Assembly (NCBI RefSeq): GCF_000346465.2
Contig: NC_034014.1
Span: 3,213,541 to 3,277,540 of the forward strand
Direction of reading: 5' to 3'
Source of the DNA: Prunus persica
Lineage: Eukaryota; Streptophyta; Magnoliopsida; Rosales; Rosaceae
DNA length: 64,000 nt
In this document: piece by piece, positions 1 through 16,200 of the stretch
Numbering within the stretch: the stretch's first letter is position 1
Layout: every line of letters begins with the position of its first letter
Made by a program: the position numbers and the translations under genes
The notes under the pieces: model-generated
What the model saw: the letters and a program-made list of their open reading frames with translations, nothing else
Told to the model about the DNA's origin: nothing
Databases searched by the model: none

Positions 1-936
1 ACTGGAAACGACACAGGAGAGCAACTGAAACTGCAGAAGTATTTGTCTCAGGAATTTGAAATGAAAGATTTAGGTGATCTGAAGTACTTTCTAGGAATTG
101 AAGTAGCCAGGTCCACAACTGGTATATTTATGTCTCAAATGAAGTATGTATTAGATCTGCTCACTGAAACAGGAATGCTTGGATGCAAACCTGTTGATAC
201 ACCCATCGAGATGAATCACAAGTTATGTGAAGACATGGATCAAGAACCAACTAATAAGGAACAATACCAACGCCTTGTTGGAAAGTTGATATATTGAGCA
301 CACACAATACCAGATATTGCATATGCTGTGAGTGTGGTTAGTCAGTTTATGCATTCACCCAGTGTGTCCTATAGGAATGCAGTTGATCGGATCTTAAGAT
401 ACTTAAAGTCAGCACCTGGGAAAGAGTTAACGTTCTCTAAAAATAGAGATCTCGAAGTTGTTGGATATACAGATACTGATTGGGCTGGCTCTGTTCCTGA
501 CAGACGCTCTACTTCAGGTTACTTAACTTTTGTGGGAGGTAACTTAGTCACTTGGCGGAGTAAAAAACAAAATGTAGTTTCTCGATCTAGTGCTGAAGCA
601 AAGTATCGAGGAATGGCTCAAGGAGTTTGTGAATTACTATGGATAAGAAGACTATTGACAGAATTGGGGTTCAAGCCAGAAAAGCCAATGGAGTTACATT
701 GTGATAACAAGTCAGCCATCGATATTGCCCATAATCCAGTTCAACATGATCGAACTACACATGTTGAGGTGGATAGACATTTTATCAAAGAAAAACTTGA
801 GAAGAAGATCATCCGCCTACCATTCGTAAAATCAGAAGATCAGTTGGCAGATATCTTAACAATAGCTGTTTGTGGAAGAGTATTTTATGACTCACTTACC
901 AAGTTGGGCATTGGTGACATATATGCACCAACTTGA
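1..936 (+). pseudogene. Ty1/copia polyprotein, C-terminal RT and RNase H part (broken)
   Basis: The frame reads the end of a copia reverse transcriptase (DLKYFLGIEV block) and then the RNase H domain (TDTDWAGSVPDRRSTSGY, SAEAKYR, HCDNKSAI, DRHFIKEK, SEDQLADILT). It enters from outside the window. An in-frame TGA at 295-297 replaces the Leu of the usual LIYLAHTRPD motif; the frame continues unchanged after it. The usual LTKA near the end reads LTIA. The coding end is followed directly by a purine tract and an LTR, so this is the 3' end of a + strand element. The element is not functional as read. Ty1/copia identity is secure; the lineage was not determined. Confidence 0.93.
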
Positions 937-943
937 GGAGGAG

Positions 944-1184
944 TGTTGACGTGAGTCTCCTAATTAATCAAAGAGATTTACTTCCTTGATTAATTAAGGG
1001 ATTTACTTTCCTATTTTTATATAGTTGATAAATTATTGTATAATTAGGAGATACTTTCCTAATTCTTTACTGTATCTAATTCCTTGTATAGCACATGTAA
1101 ACTCTTATATATACCTCATTATGGAGAAGAATAAAACTTAACCTAATACATTCAAACAATATTCATATTTTAGCAAAAACAACA
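944..1184 (+). repeat. 3' LTR of the Ty1/copia element
   Basis: The LTR starts TGTTGACGTG just after a purine-rich tract (933-943, TTGAGGAGGAG). It contains a TATA-like stretch near 1104-1112 and AATAAA near 1129. A CAACA that mirrors the TGTTG start occurs at 1180-1184 and again at 1183-1187, so the right edge is uncertain by a few bases. The matching 5' LTR would lie left of the window. Confidence 0.7.
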
Positions 1185-1269
1185 ACAAAAGAACAACGAC
1201 AAGGAGAAAGGAAGAACATGAAGCAGGGTAGAACAAGGAACATAAGGCAACTATGTATGCATGTGTGCC

Positions 1270-2175
1270 CTAAGCAAAGTGACAGACCGCCCGACCTGGC
1301 TTTCTAAAACGCCTCTGTACCCTAGGACGCCTCGGCTCCACCCCCTCATCAAACTCCCATGCAGCCGATGCGTAGAACCAGTACGGTTTCCATGTTTTCT
1401 GAAAGGACGGGTTAGTTTCGATTATTTTCCCTACCGCGCTTTAGAGGTAGCAGAAGCCAACTTGGTGTAGGCTTCTCTTTAACAAGAAGCAGTGCAACAT
1501 TTGGTTTATGGTCGGCTCGAAATTGTGTACCCGCCGCCACAACGCCTGGACACTTAACATTGTCCTGTACACGTTTGGGTTCATTTGGTGGGGGGTTATA
1601 CCGAGCCGACTCATCCACTCTTGTACAAAGGGCGATAATGGCAGTCGAACCCCCTGCTTCAGCATATGTGCACACAAGGTCACCCACCCTAGGAGGGGTG
1701 TGCTTGGTTTTTCATCCCCGGTCGGCACTCTCAGTATAACGTTGTTCAGTATGGCGTACTATGCCCTCAACCGATCTAATTTTTGTTGGGTCATGCTACT
1801 CGGATGTTCATCCGCTGACCACCCCTGCTCCTCCTCCTTCTTTTCGGAGTGTGATTCCGCCCATTCACCCGATCCCAGTCTGGCCACTGATGCGCTTCCT
1901 TGTTCACCTCGGTCACTACCCTCGCCACTTTGATCAGTACCCTCTGCCTCCTTACTTCTGTTCCTTCTACTACAACCTCAGTACTCAAACCCACCAAGAC
2001 CAACAGGCATTTCCTCACCCATCTGTTCGGTTGCGTCACACATCTGATCCACTACCTCCACATTGTCCCTATCATCATCCCTGAAGGCTGATCCACTACT
2101 CCCTGTGTTTTGTGAATCAGACACCTCTGATCGGCTCGACATTTCCCACAAATCACTCACACAGGCTTCAAACAC
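1270..2175 (-). pseudogene. Antisense ORF of a Tat-type Ty3/gypsy element (gypsy-associated plant transposon domain), broken
   Basis: On the minus strand, upstream of and opposite to the 3' LTR at 2940-3718, there is a decayed gene. Its best part reads GVRLPLSPFVQEWMSRLG, then HPNVYRTM-like text (PHQMNPNVYRTML), QMLHCFLLKR and KTWKPYWFYAS. This is the layout of the domain annotated in plants as putative gypsy-type transposon (Transposase_28-like). Breaks: TAG at 1759-1761 where a Glu codon is expected, TAA at 1441-1443 in mid-domain with good coding after it, and frame changes between about 1800 and 2030. An acidic N-terminal part may start at ATG 2175. Extra ORFs in antisense orientation between pol and the 3' LTR are known from Tat-lineage gypsy elements, which fits this position. 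Function of the domain is unknown. Confidence 0.6.
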
Positions 2176-2539
2176 TACCCAAGGGGGAAAGAGTGGAGGC
2201 TAAGGATCAAACATACCAAAGTAAGAAAATCCAGGCAACAACACACACCCAACCCAGAAACCCAAGCCAAAACGACAACCTATGACAGTTACAATTCTGG
2301 GGAAGAAAAGAAGGAAGAGGAAGGAAAGAAAAGAAAGAAGATTAAGGAAAGAAAAGAAGGAAGATGAAGGAATGAAAACAAGTTGAAGAAGCAAAAGCAA
2401 GTCAAAATAAAAGGAGAAGGACAAACCTTTTTTTCCTCCTCTGCAAACAAAGGAAGTGTGAACGGTGACTGATGCTACTCGGAAATCTCTCTCAAATAGC
2501 AACAATGGCAAAGACGGCGAAATCCTGGCTGATCCTTCC

Positions 2540-2546
2540 TTTTATA
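2540..2546 (-). promoter_or_regulatory. TATA box for the antisense ORF in the gypsy element
   Basis: TATAAAA on the minus strand in GGTATAAAAGGAAGG, about 365 bp upstream of the candidate ATG at 2175. It suggests that the antisense gene has its own promoter inside the element. Inference from one motif only. Confidence 0.35.
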
Positions 2547-2939
2547 CCACTTGAACAAACATCCCTACCATCCATGCCTCCTCTACCCCCGCTCGGATGC
2601 ATCCACGTAGGGCTACCCCAGCACACGTCATTCGAAATGACGGGAGATGACTCTACGCGACCCCTCACTGACCTCAACTTCAGCCACCATTAATATGCCG
2701 CCTGCTCTGCCAATCGCCTCTTGCCACATCACACCTACTCAAGTACCTTCATTTCAAAAACCTAGCGCCAATGGCTCAAAGAAGACCTTCTCGGTTGGGG
2801 ACTTGGGGGTTGCATACCGACCATCGACCACCGACCACATACACCAAATGTCATTCATAATAGGATCGGCTCACTCAAAAAGACAAAATCTAAACTCCCC
2901 ACCCAAGATCGGCTCCTTGAGTTAAGAGTTGGGGGCTAC

Positions 2940-3718
2940 TGTTGATAGCTCATACAATCACCATAAGCCGAGCCTATTATGAATCACCACGTGGCCATAG
3001 TCGGTCACTTTTCTACTGACCCTAGCATATCGGCATCACCAGCCTCCCTAGTCGGAGGGCGACGAACCCGAGTAGTAGTCCAATGATCGGGTACGTGAGT
3101 ATTTACCCAACCACTAGGACGAGCATCCTAGATATGAGGTGAGGACCTAACCCTGTTCCTGTCAAATCGATCAACTCTATTCCTGTAATACACAACTTGG
3201 CTAACAAGAAGATTAGTTAAATGCACGTCCCATCCCTAAACAGATGTCGCCTTATCCCTTGATCTCCACATGAACTGACAGGTGATGGAGATGGATCATT
3301 TAATACACCTCTCATCCCTGGTCGCATGTCACTTTGCCACCTGACCTCTGTCCAACATGGTGATATGAAATAAAACATTAAATGTAACTTAGAAGAGGGG
3401 AAAAGATCTCTTCTGAAAATATCTTGACCTCTCCTTCTCCCTCCTATAAATACCCCTCGCCTATCTCTAGACAAAGATAATAAAGATTCTCACTGTGGAA
3501 ACCCTATATCTATTTTTCTCTTTTGCCCAAGTTAGTTGCTGACTTAACTATCGGAGGAGTCTGAACTGGGATCAACCCCGGTCCACCCTTATTCTAATAT
3601 TGTTCCAAGTCTGCAGATCTTAAAGAATTACTCATCTACGAGGGTAATTACGGGCTTAGGTTCTAGCCAGGGGCCCAAGTTACTATACGAGAAAGATACG
3701 TGGTTTATAAAATCAACA
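2940..3718 (+). repeat. 3' LTR of the Ty3/gypsy (Tat-like) element
   Basis: A 779-bp LTR whose ends form a perfect 7-bp inverted repeat: TGTTGAT at 2940 and ATCAACA ending at 3718. It is preceded by a polypurine tract (AGTTGGGGGC, about 2927-2937). It contains a TATA box (CCTATAAATAC near 3443). No second copy lies to the left, so the element's 5' half is missing or is outside the window; the neighbouring copia LTR abuts its internal region near 1190. Confidence 0.8.
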
Positions 3719-4015
3719 GAATTGAGTTCAAAACCAATGGGCCAAATTTACTTTGTTCGATTTGAAACAAAATAAAACAACATTCCATCAACAATTAATA
3801 GGTAAACAACTTTAGCTAATATGAATTTCCTGAAAATAAAAACATGCTTTTATTCGTTGGAAGAATAAAAAACACCAGCTAATTAAATTCTCACTCAACT
3901 CAACAAACAATAACCTTATAACTCACACAAAATAATAATTCTCCCAACTTCTGGATAAAACCTCCAATTCTGGTTTATTCTTGTGACAGAGAAAGTACCT
4001 CCTTAGCTTAGCTAG
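3719..4015. other. Intergenic spacer and P1 3' flank
   Basis: AT-rich sequence between the gypsy LTR and the P1 stop codon. It presumably contains the P1 3' UTR and poly(A) signals; nothing else was recognised. Confidence 0.5.
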
Positions 4016-7057
<3,042 letters not shown>

Positions 7058-7135
7058 TGGTAATTTCAAAAGCTGATTAAATTAACAGAGGGTTTAACGA
7101 GCCTGTGGTGTATGCATGGAGATTAAAAGGGTTTA

Positions 7136-7143
7136 TATTTATA
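7136..7143 (-). promoter_or_regulatory. TATA box of P1
   Basis: TATAAATA on the minus strand, about 79 bp upstream of the ATG at 7057. Position and motif fit a plant core promoter. Confidence 0.6.
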
Positions 7144-7596
7144 GAGGAAGAAATGAGGGGAGGGGGAGTTTGGCGCTGGCAGGTTACCTCATCCGAAAGA
7201 CGTTTAGTGAAATGAACCAAGGGCTGACAGTCAATCGGGGAATGGATCAAAATCATAGGTTTGGGGGCTCCACTAACTTTGTCTTTTAAAGTTTTTTGGG
7301 ATTTCGTGAAGATATCATGCAAAGAATTGAACAATTCCAACCACACAGAAAATAATTGGAGGGCTTGGTGTTCGTAAGCTTAGATCGAAGGTTAATTATG
7401 TTAAATTTATCGAGCCTAAGAGTGTGGGAAGATCCTAATTTTTCTTTTCAAATCATTATAAAATCTTGATTAGTTCTAAGTGAGGGTGATTTTCATGTTT
7501 AAAAGATAAATAGAGAGAAGGGTTTAACGAAGAGCTAGTAGAGTGAGAAAGTAACTAGGATTCCTCACATTCATCTTAGGACATCACTTATAATAC

Positions 7597-7680
7597 AAAG
7601 AGATGCCAATAGGATTCAAATTTGAGACTTCTAGTATGCAAAATCAAGATCATTTTTCACTGGGTTAGACATTTAGACGT
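7597..7680 (-). repeat. SINE-like repeat, second family
   Basis: On the minus strand TCTAACCCAGTGAAAAATGA is followed by CTTGATTTTGCA and a degenerate B box TTTGAATCC. It aligns with the minus strand of 47190-47272, which shares GAAAAATGA and TTGATTTGCA and has a better B box (GTTCGAACCC). Confidence 0.5.
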
Positions 7681-8281
7681 TTTTTCAACTACTTATCTCT
7701 CTATATATTGAAATTGTAAAATAATTACACTTTTTATCCCACTCTCCATATTTTCAAGATTCCCTGTGGTTCTTTTTTGAACGAGATACAAACACTAGAG
7801 ACTAGAAACGGCCAAAAAAGAGGAAGACTTCAAAAGACAAGTAACAAATTGCAAAGACTTGTCTAGCTTCATGTAATTTTCATCCTTTCTTTCTCGGAGA
7901 AATGTAGGCACGTAAATCCAAAATAAAGAAAGAAAAACAGTGGTCTTCATATTATCAGACAAAATAAACTTTCCCGTATATCATAAAAAATAAAAAAAAT
8001 AAAAAAGTCTGTGACTGAGTATTTTCGGGGCAGGGCGTCTGTAGCTATCATGTACAGATGGACATTTGTAGACAAGAAATTTTAAGTTTTGAGTGTGACG
8101 AGATGACATTTGTAGCCAAGCAGAGATAGGGTCAATTTAGTAATGATGTTGATTTGATTATTGATGAATTAGTTAAGGATGGATAGTCATATCTCAACCT
8201 TTTTTCTTTCTTACATAGTACGTAGTGATTTGTAAAACCGTTAATAATTAGATGTGAGTTTTATACTTAGTGGACCCATAT
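7681..8281. other. Intergenic DNA, nothing recognised
   Basis: AT-rich sequence without a credible reading frame or named repeat. Confidence 0.5.
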
Positions 8282-8441
8282 GAGATTTTTACAGTTCGTA
8301 TTTTTTTAATGGACAAATACTGTATCTAGAGAACCTGAAAAAATAGAGATTATAAAGATTAGTCTAAACACAAATTATATTCGCAAGTGCATAAGGTCAA
8401 TCGTAATATAGTATGGCAAATACGAGGTCATTCCCACGAGG
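8282..8441. repeat. Direct repeat copy 1 (about 160 bp)
   Basis: Begins GAGATTTTTACAG and ends ATTCCCACGAG. It matches 8764-8922 with few differences. Blocks such as GCAAGTGCATAAGGTCAATC and GGCAAATACGAGGTCATTCC look like plant LTR-retrotransposon border sequence. Confidence 0.75.
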
Positions 8442-8763
8442 ATTGACCCGTATGCACGTGATTAGAGCTACTAAAATTCATGATGTGACTCGCATTTATT
8501 TCTATTGACTTTCAATTTATGTTCGAAAGAGAAATTAGGCGACTAAAATTCAAAGTTGGTCACCATGCAAATTATGAAAATCCTATAAATGTAATGTAGA
8601 GTTGTTGGACCACTTTTTATAGCGAGGAATTCGTCAAGTATAACATCATTTAGTATCGTATATATATTTTTAGAATTTATCAATTGAAAGTTTGTGATAA
8701 CGAAAGTGATATTTGCGGAGAAAGATAAGGAGGAAGAAAGATAGAGAACACAGAGATTTCTAA

Positions 8764-8922
8764 GAGATTTTTACAGTTTGTATTTTTTTAATGGACAATT
8801 ACCGTTTTTAGACAACCTGAAAAATGGAGATTATAAAGATTAATCTAAACACAAATTATACTTGCAAGTGCACAAGGTCAATCGTAATATAGTATGGCAA
8901 ATACGAGGTCATTCCCACGAGG
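8764..8922. repeat. Direct repeat copy 2 (about 160 bp)
   Basis: Second copy of the 8282-8441 repeat, 482 bp further on. The intervening 322 bp has no coding potential. Either a local duplication or paired termini of a small element. Confidence 0.75.
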
Positions 8923-10305
8923 TTTGAGTTCAAGTACCAATTAGTCTAACCTAATTTACTTCACAAAATAATTTAACTACTCTAATTATATAAACAAGAA
9001 ATTAAACACGACGTAGCATAACTCACGTAAACATGAAAGGGTTTTTTGAAAGAATGATTTAATTAACAACGAAATTAAAAGACAAAATAAGTAGAAAGTC
9101 ACGAAACACAAGGATGAGAAATTCAAATTGATAAAAGCACTAGGACAATGAATTTACCACTAGTAATCCGATCTAGCCTCCTATTCACCTACCTATTAAC
9201 TAACAATTTGATGTCGCCGCTTAGTTTTCCTTTTTCATGAATTACCTATGGTATTTATGCTAACTCGAATATTCCTACAAACCCTAGGAGTATGATATTT
9301 ACCCTAGACGAATTACAAATCCTAATCACAAGAAGCAAGCCTCAAATTAAGTATGGTATTTACTCTAATTTGCATCCGATTAACTCAATTAAAAGTCTAG
9401 ATGGTGATCAAACATCAAGATAATCAACCAAGTTATTAAGCACAGTGATTACGAATCCAACATCAAACGGCAATCAATAGATAGGTAAAATAAGAAAACT
9501 AGATTATCATACTATGGTTACATCATACCCCTAGCAAAATAAAATTAGTTACACATAATCATAGAATTCGACATAAGCAAAAACATAAGGAAGAAACAAT
9601 CAAACTTAGCCAATTGCGGTCCTCTTCCGGTATGTCCAATTTCTCCTAGTCTTTGCGTGTCTCCAAGGGAGTTGTTTCTCATGCTTAAATAAAACAACCC
9701 ACATCTATTCCTACCTTAGCCGGGCTTTTACAGCAACCAGAAAAATAAAGAAAAACCTAATTAAAACATAAATCCAAAATGGATAAGTAATTGACTCCTC
9801 TTCCTACTTGGACTGGGATAACACGTTAATTATTTTACACGTACGTTTGGGGTTGTTCCTCTTCCAAGAAAATTCGGAAAAAATATGTAAATTGTAGATT
9901 TTTGTCTTATCTTTCCAGTCATATATCACATGCCTTGAGAAAAAATCAGAAAAGTCTTCAAATAGTCATTCTTCCACAACAGCACAGTTTTGACGGGATT
10001 GCACCTTATGCTGACTTAACTTCAAAGACTGCTCTCATTGGCTGCTCCGAAAATTCTAGAAAAATTCCACAATCATCTTCAAGGTCTAAGATTTTATTTT
10101 CAATTGGTCTTGTACTAAAACTCCACCGAAAAGTTATATTTCCGTTGAAAACAAATTACTTGCTCTGGAAAGTTGAAAATTGAGAAAATAAAATAATAAG
10201 TCCTTTTAAAATCAAATTCTCCTACAAAAACTAAGTATAAAGAGTACATAAATGTGTAAATTTATGGACTTATCAAATACACACAACTTAGATTTTGCTA
10301 GTCCT
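8923..10305 (-). mobile_element. Probable non-coding LTR-retrotransposon remnant
   Basis: Read on the minus strand, the right edge shows GCTCGAGGACTAGCAAAATC followed by TTTGATAAGTCC. This context commonly lies at the polypurine tract/LTR junction of plant gypsy elements. The body has no coding frame and ends toward the 8764-8922 repeat. Assignment is from recognition of short blocks only. Confidence 0.35.
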
Positions 10306-11377
10306 CGAGCAAAACAAAACGAAAAGTTAAAACAAAACAACAAAGACTCAACGCACACAAGTGATCGACTAACTTCCCAATATTGATCTCAGAGATAATC
10401 AGCAATCATTAGCTAACTTCCAAGAAATAAGCAACAATAACTCAAGACATTATCAAAGGGTTAACCAAACTTTAATTGAACAACTTGAATGTAGTGTGTG
10501 AAATAGCCAACATTAATACAACGCATGATTAAACTTCACACAAGTCAAATAATCAAATAAGAAAAAGCTTCAACTTCAAATCTCATCAAGGATATTCACT
10601 CCAATACAAACACTCGAAATTGACTAGTTATTGTCACTCATTTTCTTTTTCGGGTCAATATAGACTAGAGCTTGTTTTGATGTTGTAGCTACCCAATGAA
10701 TTAGCTACCAAGCACTATATTGATTAAAAAAAATTAAAAAAAAAGTAAAGCAAATATATATACTTAAAATTTTAATTACATTTCGCCGTGATTTGGTACA
10801 TATATAATATTAAAGTCAATTATATATACTTAAAATTTTGAAAAGAAAAATTAAAGTCAATTACAGTTGGCTTATATATAAATACTCTGCTAATTAATTA
10901 CTTGAGGGTTCGGCAAAATTTTGAAAGGAACTTGCCATATGTCAAATAAAAAATACATAGTGTTACATCAGACAATGCGAATTTGAAAATATCAAACAAG
11001 TACCAGGTACCACCTCAACAAAGATATCAAACATTTGGGAAAAAAAAAACTTGGACGACAAGAAGTATGCCATGTCTTGCAATATAATGTAAAAGAAAAT
11101 CTTTATTATTATTAAATAAGATAGTTCATTTTTGGGTGAAGTATGCCATGGAAAGACAAAAAAAAATACGAACTAGAGAGAAACATATAGGTGCAAACCA
11201 CACCAGGCACCTCGCACACCAACCAAAAAGTGAGGAAAGAAAACCGGAGGATTCGTAACCTAAACCTCCTCCAAACCAAGCTCCGGAACATGTTGGACAA
11301 TCACTTAATCCTAAAAGCTTAAACTTTTAGGAAATGGTCACAATGTATATCAAGCATATAGAATCGAAACTTCGATT
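10306..11377. other. Intergenic DNA downstream of the P2 pseudogene
   Basis: AT-rich DNA, including a short repeated block around 10755 and 10822 (ATATACTTAAAATTTT). No gene or named element recognised. Confidence 0.5.
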
Positions 11378-12873
<1,496 letters not shown>

Positions 12874-12963
12874 GGCAGAAGGTTTTGATCTTGTCGAATT
12901 GGTGAATATGTTGGAGAAAGATGGATATGAGAGAATATGGAAGAGAGTTTTAAACAAAAAAAC

Positions 12964-13202
12964 TGAAGCTTTATTGATTTCCTAAAATTGATTACAACAC
13001 TAGGCCATCTTATTGGCTATTTATAATAACATTCAGATCTTTTCATAACAGAAATAACTCTTGGGTTAGTTCGAAGAGTTGCAGACACAACTCTAGACTT
13101 CTAATGAGATACAACTCTTCCTAAACATAACTCTTCTCAAGAGACACAACTTTACTTAACAACTGATACATCTTACAAGGAGAAAATGCATTATGTTTAA
13201 CA
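12964..13202 (-). repeat. 3' LTR of the minus-strand copia element
   Basis: Plus-strand limits TGAAGC to TTTAACA (minus strand TGTTAAACAT to AAGCTTCA), 239 bp. The polypurine tract AAGAGGGAG lies directly outside, on the element side (about 13203-13213). No 5' LTR copy is present at the other end. Confidence 0.8.
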
Positions 13203-16200
13203 CTCCCTCTTAATGCATTTGTTCTGCGACATTTAGCTTTTCTCTGAAATAGTAGAATTTCTCTCTTGGAAGTGCTTTTGTAAAAACATCTGCAATCTGC
13301 TCATCAGTATCACAGAATTTCAATTCAATCTCTCCATCTTCAACCAATTTTCTGATAAAATGATGACGAAGTTCTATGTGCTTTGACCTGCTATGAAAGA
13401 TTGGGTTCTTTATCATGGCAATTGTGGACATGTTATCACAGTACAAATTTGTTGGAGTGTTTTGTTCTTGACGAAGATATGCTAATATTCTTCTAATCTA
13501 AACTGCTTCACATGCTGTACTTGTGGCTAAAATATATTATGCTTCGGCTGTTGATAATGCCACTGTACTTTGCTTCTTCGACGACCATCATATAACTTTT
13601 CTTCCCAAGAAAAACACATGCCCAGATGTGCTTCTTCTATCATCAATTGTACCAGCCCAATAATTGTCTGTGAACCCAACTAAAATGCTTTCTTTCTCTT
13701 GTGTATATTTGATGCCATATCCTTTGGTTCCTTGCACATATCTTAGTATTCTTTTAACAGCAGCAAAATGATGATTACTTGGATCATTCATGAATCGAGA
13801 TACAACACTAACTGCATGAACTATGTCTGGCCTTGTATTAGATAAATAAATAAGTGAGCCAACAATACTTCTATACATAGAAGCATCAGCTCTTGGTGCT
13901 CCATCATTACTTGAAAGCTTTAAATTAATTGCCATTGGAGTATCCATTGGCTTGTAGTTCAACATATTGAACCTTTTCAAGAGATTTTCTGCATATTTTT
14001 CTTGATACATAAAAATCCCTTTTTCTGATTGTTGGACTTGAGTTCCTAGAAAATACTTCATAGAACCCAAATCAGTCATCTCATATTCTTTCATCATGTC
14101 CTTCTTGAATGCTTCTACCATCCTTGGTTTGGTACTTGTATAAATCAAGTCATGAACATAAAGACACACAATAAGAAAATCATGTGTACCTTCTTTCTTG
14201 AGATAGAGTGATGGCTCACTTGGACTTCTTACAAATCCACTTTGACGGAAATATTGATCAGTTTTGCTATTCCAAGCTCTTGACGCTTGCTTTAAGCCGT
14301 ATAGTGCTTTCCGAAGTCGACAAACTTTGTCTTCATTTTCCTTTTCAATATATCCTTGCGACTGCTCCACGTAAACTTCTTCTTCAAGTTCTCCATTCAA
14401 AAAAGCAGACTTGACATCCAATTGAAAAAATTGAGTTTTCAATTGTGCTGCCAAAGCCAACACAGTTCGTATAGTTTCCATTCGTACAACCGGAGCAAAC
14501 GTTTCATTGAAATCTATTCCAGGTTGTTGAGAGTAGCCTTTGGCAACCAGCCGAGCCTTATGCTTTTGGATTGAGCCATCTTCATTGTATTTTGTCTTGT
14601 AGATCCATTTAAGTCCAATGATGTCCTTTGATTTAGGCCGATCAACAAGCACCCACGTAGAATTTTTCTTGATAACTCTAATTTCTTCTTCCATTGTGAA
14701 TTGCCAAATGTTTTCTTTCACTCCTTCCTCAAATTTTTGAGGCTCCAAAGCACTCAAAGCAATATCACACGACTCATATATGTCTGCCAATGAACGCGTT
14801 CTTGCATTTAGTCTAGGAATTGAATCTGGTGAAGTAGGAGCAGATGTTCTTACACTTGAAATTGGACTTCTTGCCCTTGAAATTGGACTTTGGGGCAGCA
14901 GAGATTCTTCTAAATTTGATGTTTCTGGTTCCAGCAAAAGACTCTGTATTTCACCTTGTTTGTTTTCTCATCTCCATACCTTGAATTCATCAAAAACAAC
15001 ATCTCTAGAAATTACCAACTTATTAGTTCTTGGATCAATCAATCTGTATGCCTTTGACTTGTCACTATAGCCCACAAAAATATATTTTTCACCCTTTTCA
15101 TCAAACTTTTCTCTCTTTTGAGAAGGAACATGTGCATAGGCTATGCAACCAAAGATCTTAAAGAAATCAACATTTGGCTTAAACCCATGCCATGCTTCAA
15201 AAGGAGTCATATCCTTGATAGACTTGGTAGGTGACCTGTTGAGAATAAACACTGAGGTATGAATTGCTTCAACCCAAAACACATTTAGCAGACCTTTTTC
15301 TTTTAACATGCTTCTTGCCATTTCCACGATGGTTTGATTTCTTCGTTCCGCAACACCGTTTTGCTGTGGAGTGTAGCTTGTCGTCAATTCTCTTTTTATT
15401 TCATTGCTTTTGCAAAATTTTGAAAATTCATTCGATGTGAATTCACCACCACGATCAGTTCTCAACGTCTTCAGATTGTATCCACTTTGTTTCTCTCCAT
15501 AGGCCTTAAATTGCTTGAAAAAAGAGAATGCTTATGACTTTTGTTCTAGAAAATAAACCCACATCATCCTGCTATAGTCATCAACAAAGAGAAGAAAGTA
15601 TTTCTTGCCATTAAAAGATAGTGTTCAAGTCGGCCCACATATATCTGCATGTACCAACTCAAGAGGGGCTCTTGCTTTCCATGTTGATTGTGAAAATGGT
15701 AAGCGGTGGAATTTTCTAAAAATACAACCTTCACATATTTCTTTCTCAGATTGAACGGAAGGAAGGCCAACCACCATATCTTTCTGGTGTAATAGCTGTA
15801 GACTTCTTTGATTTAGATGTCCGTATCCATATGCCACAATAGTGATTCTTCTACATTTTCAGCTTCCAAAACATAGTTGTCTTTTGATGTCATGATCAAC
15901 GGAAAGACTTTGTTTGCCATCATTTTTATCTTAGCCACTACCGTGTTATTCTTTTTATCAGAAATAACACAGTGATCATCATCAAATTTAACAGAGAAGC
16001 CTTTTTGTAGGAGTTTTCCTACACTTAATAAATTTTGTGCCAAGTTAGGAACATATAGCACATCATAGATTAGTTTTGGTGTACCTTCTCGAGTTTGAAC
16101 AGAGATAATACCCTTGCCTTCCACGTTGTGAAGCTTTCCATCTCCGAGCTTGACTTGTGAATTCCCATTTTCTTCAAATTTGACAAAACATTGTCTGTTT

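Noticed and set aside
1508..2084. Open frames of 141 and 107 codons on the + strand
   Set aside because: Opposite the antisense retroelement gene; Ser/Pro/His-rich without recognisable domains.
9902..10183. 93-codon frame on the + strand
   Set aside because: Lies inside repeat DNA and looks like non-coding LTR sequence.
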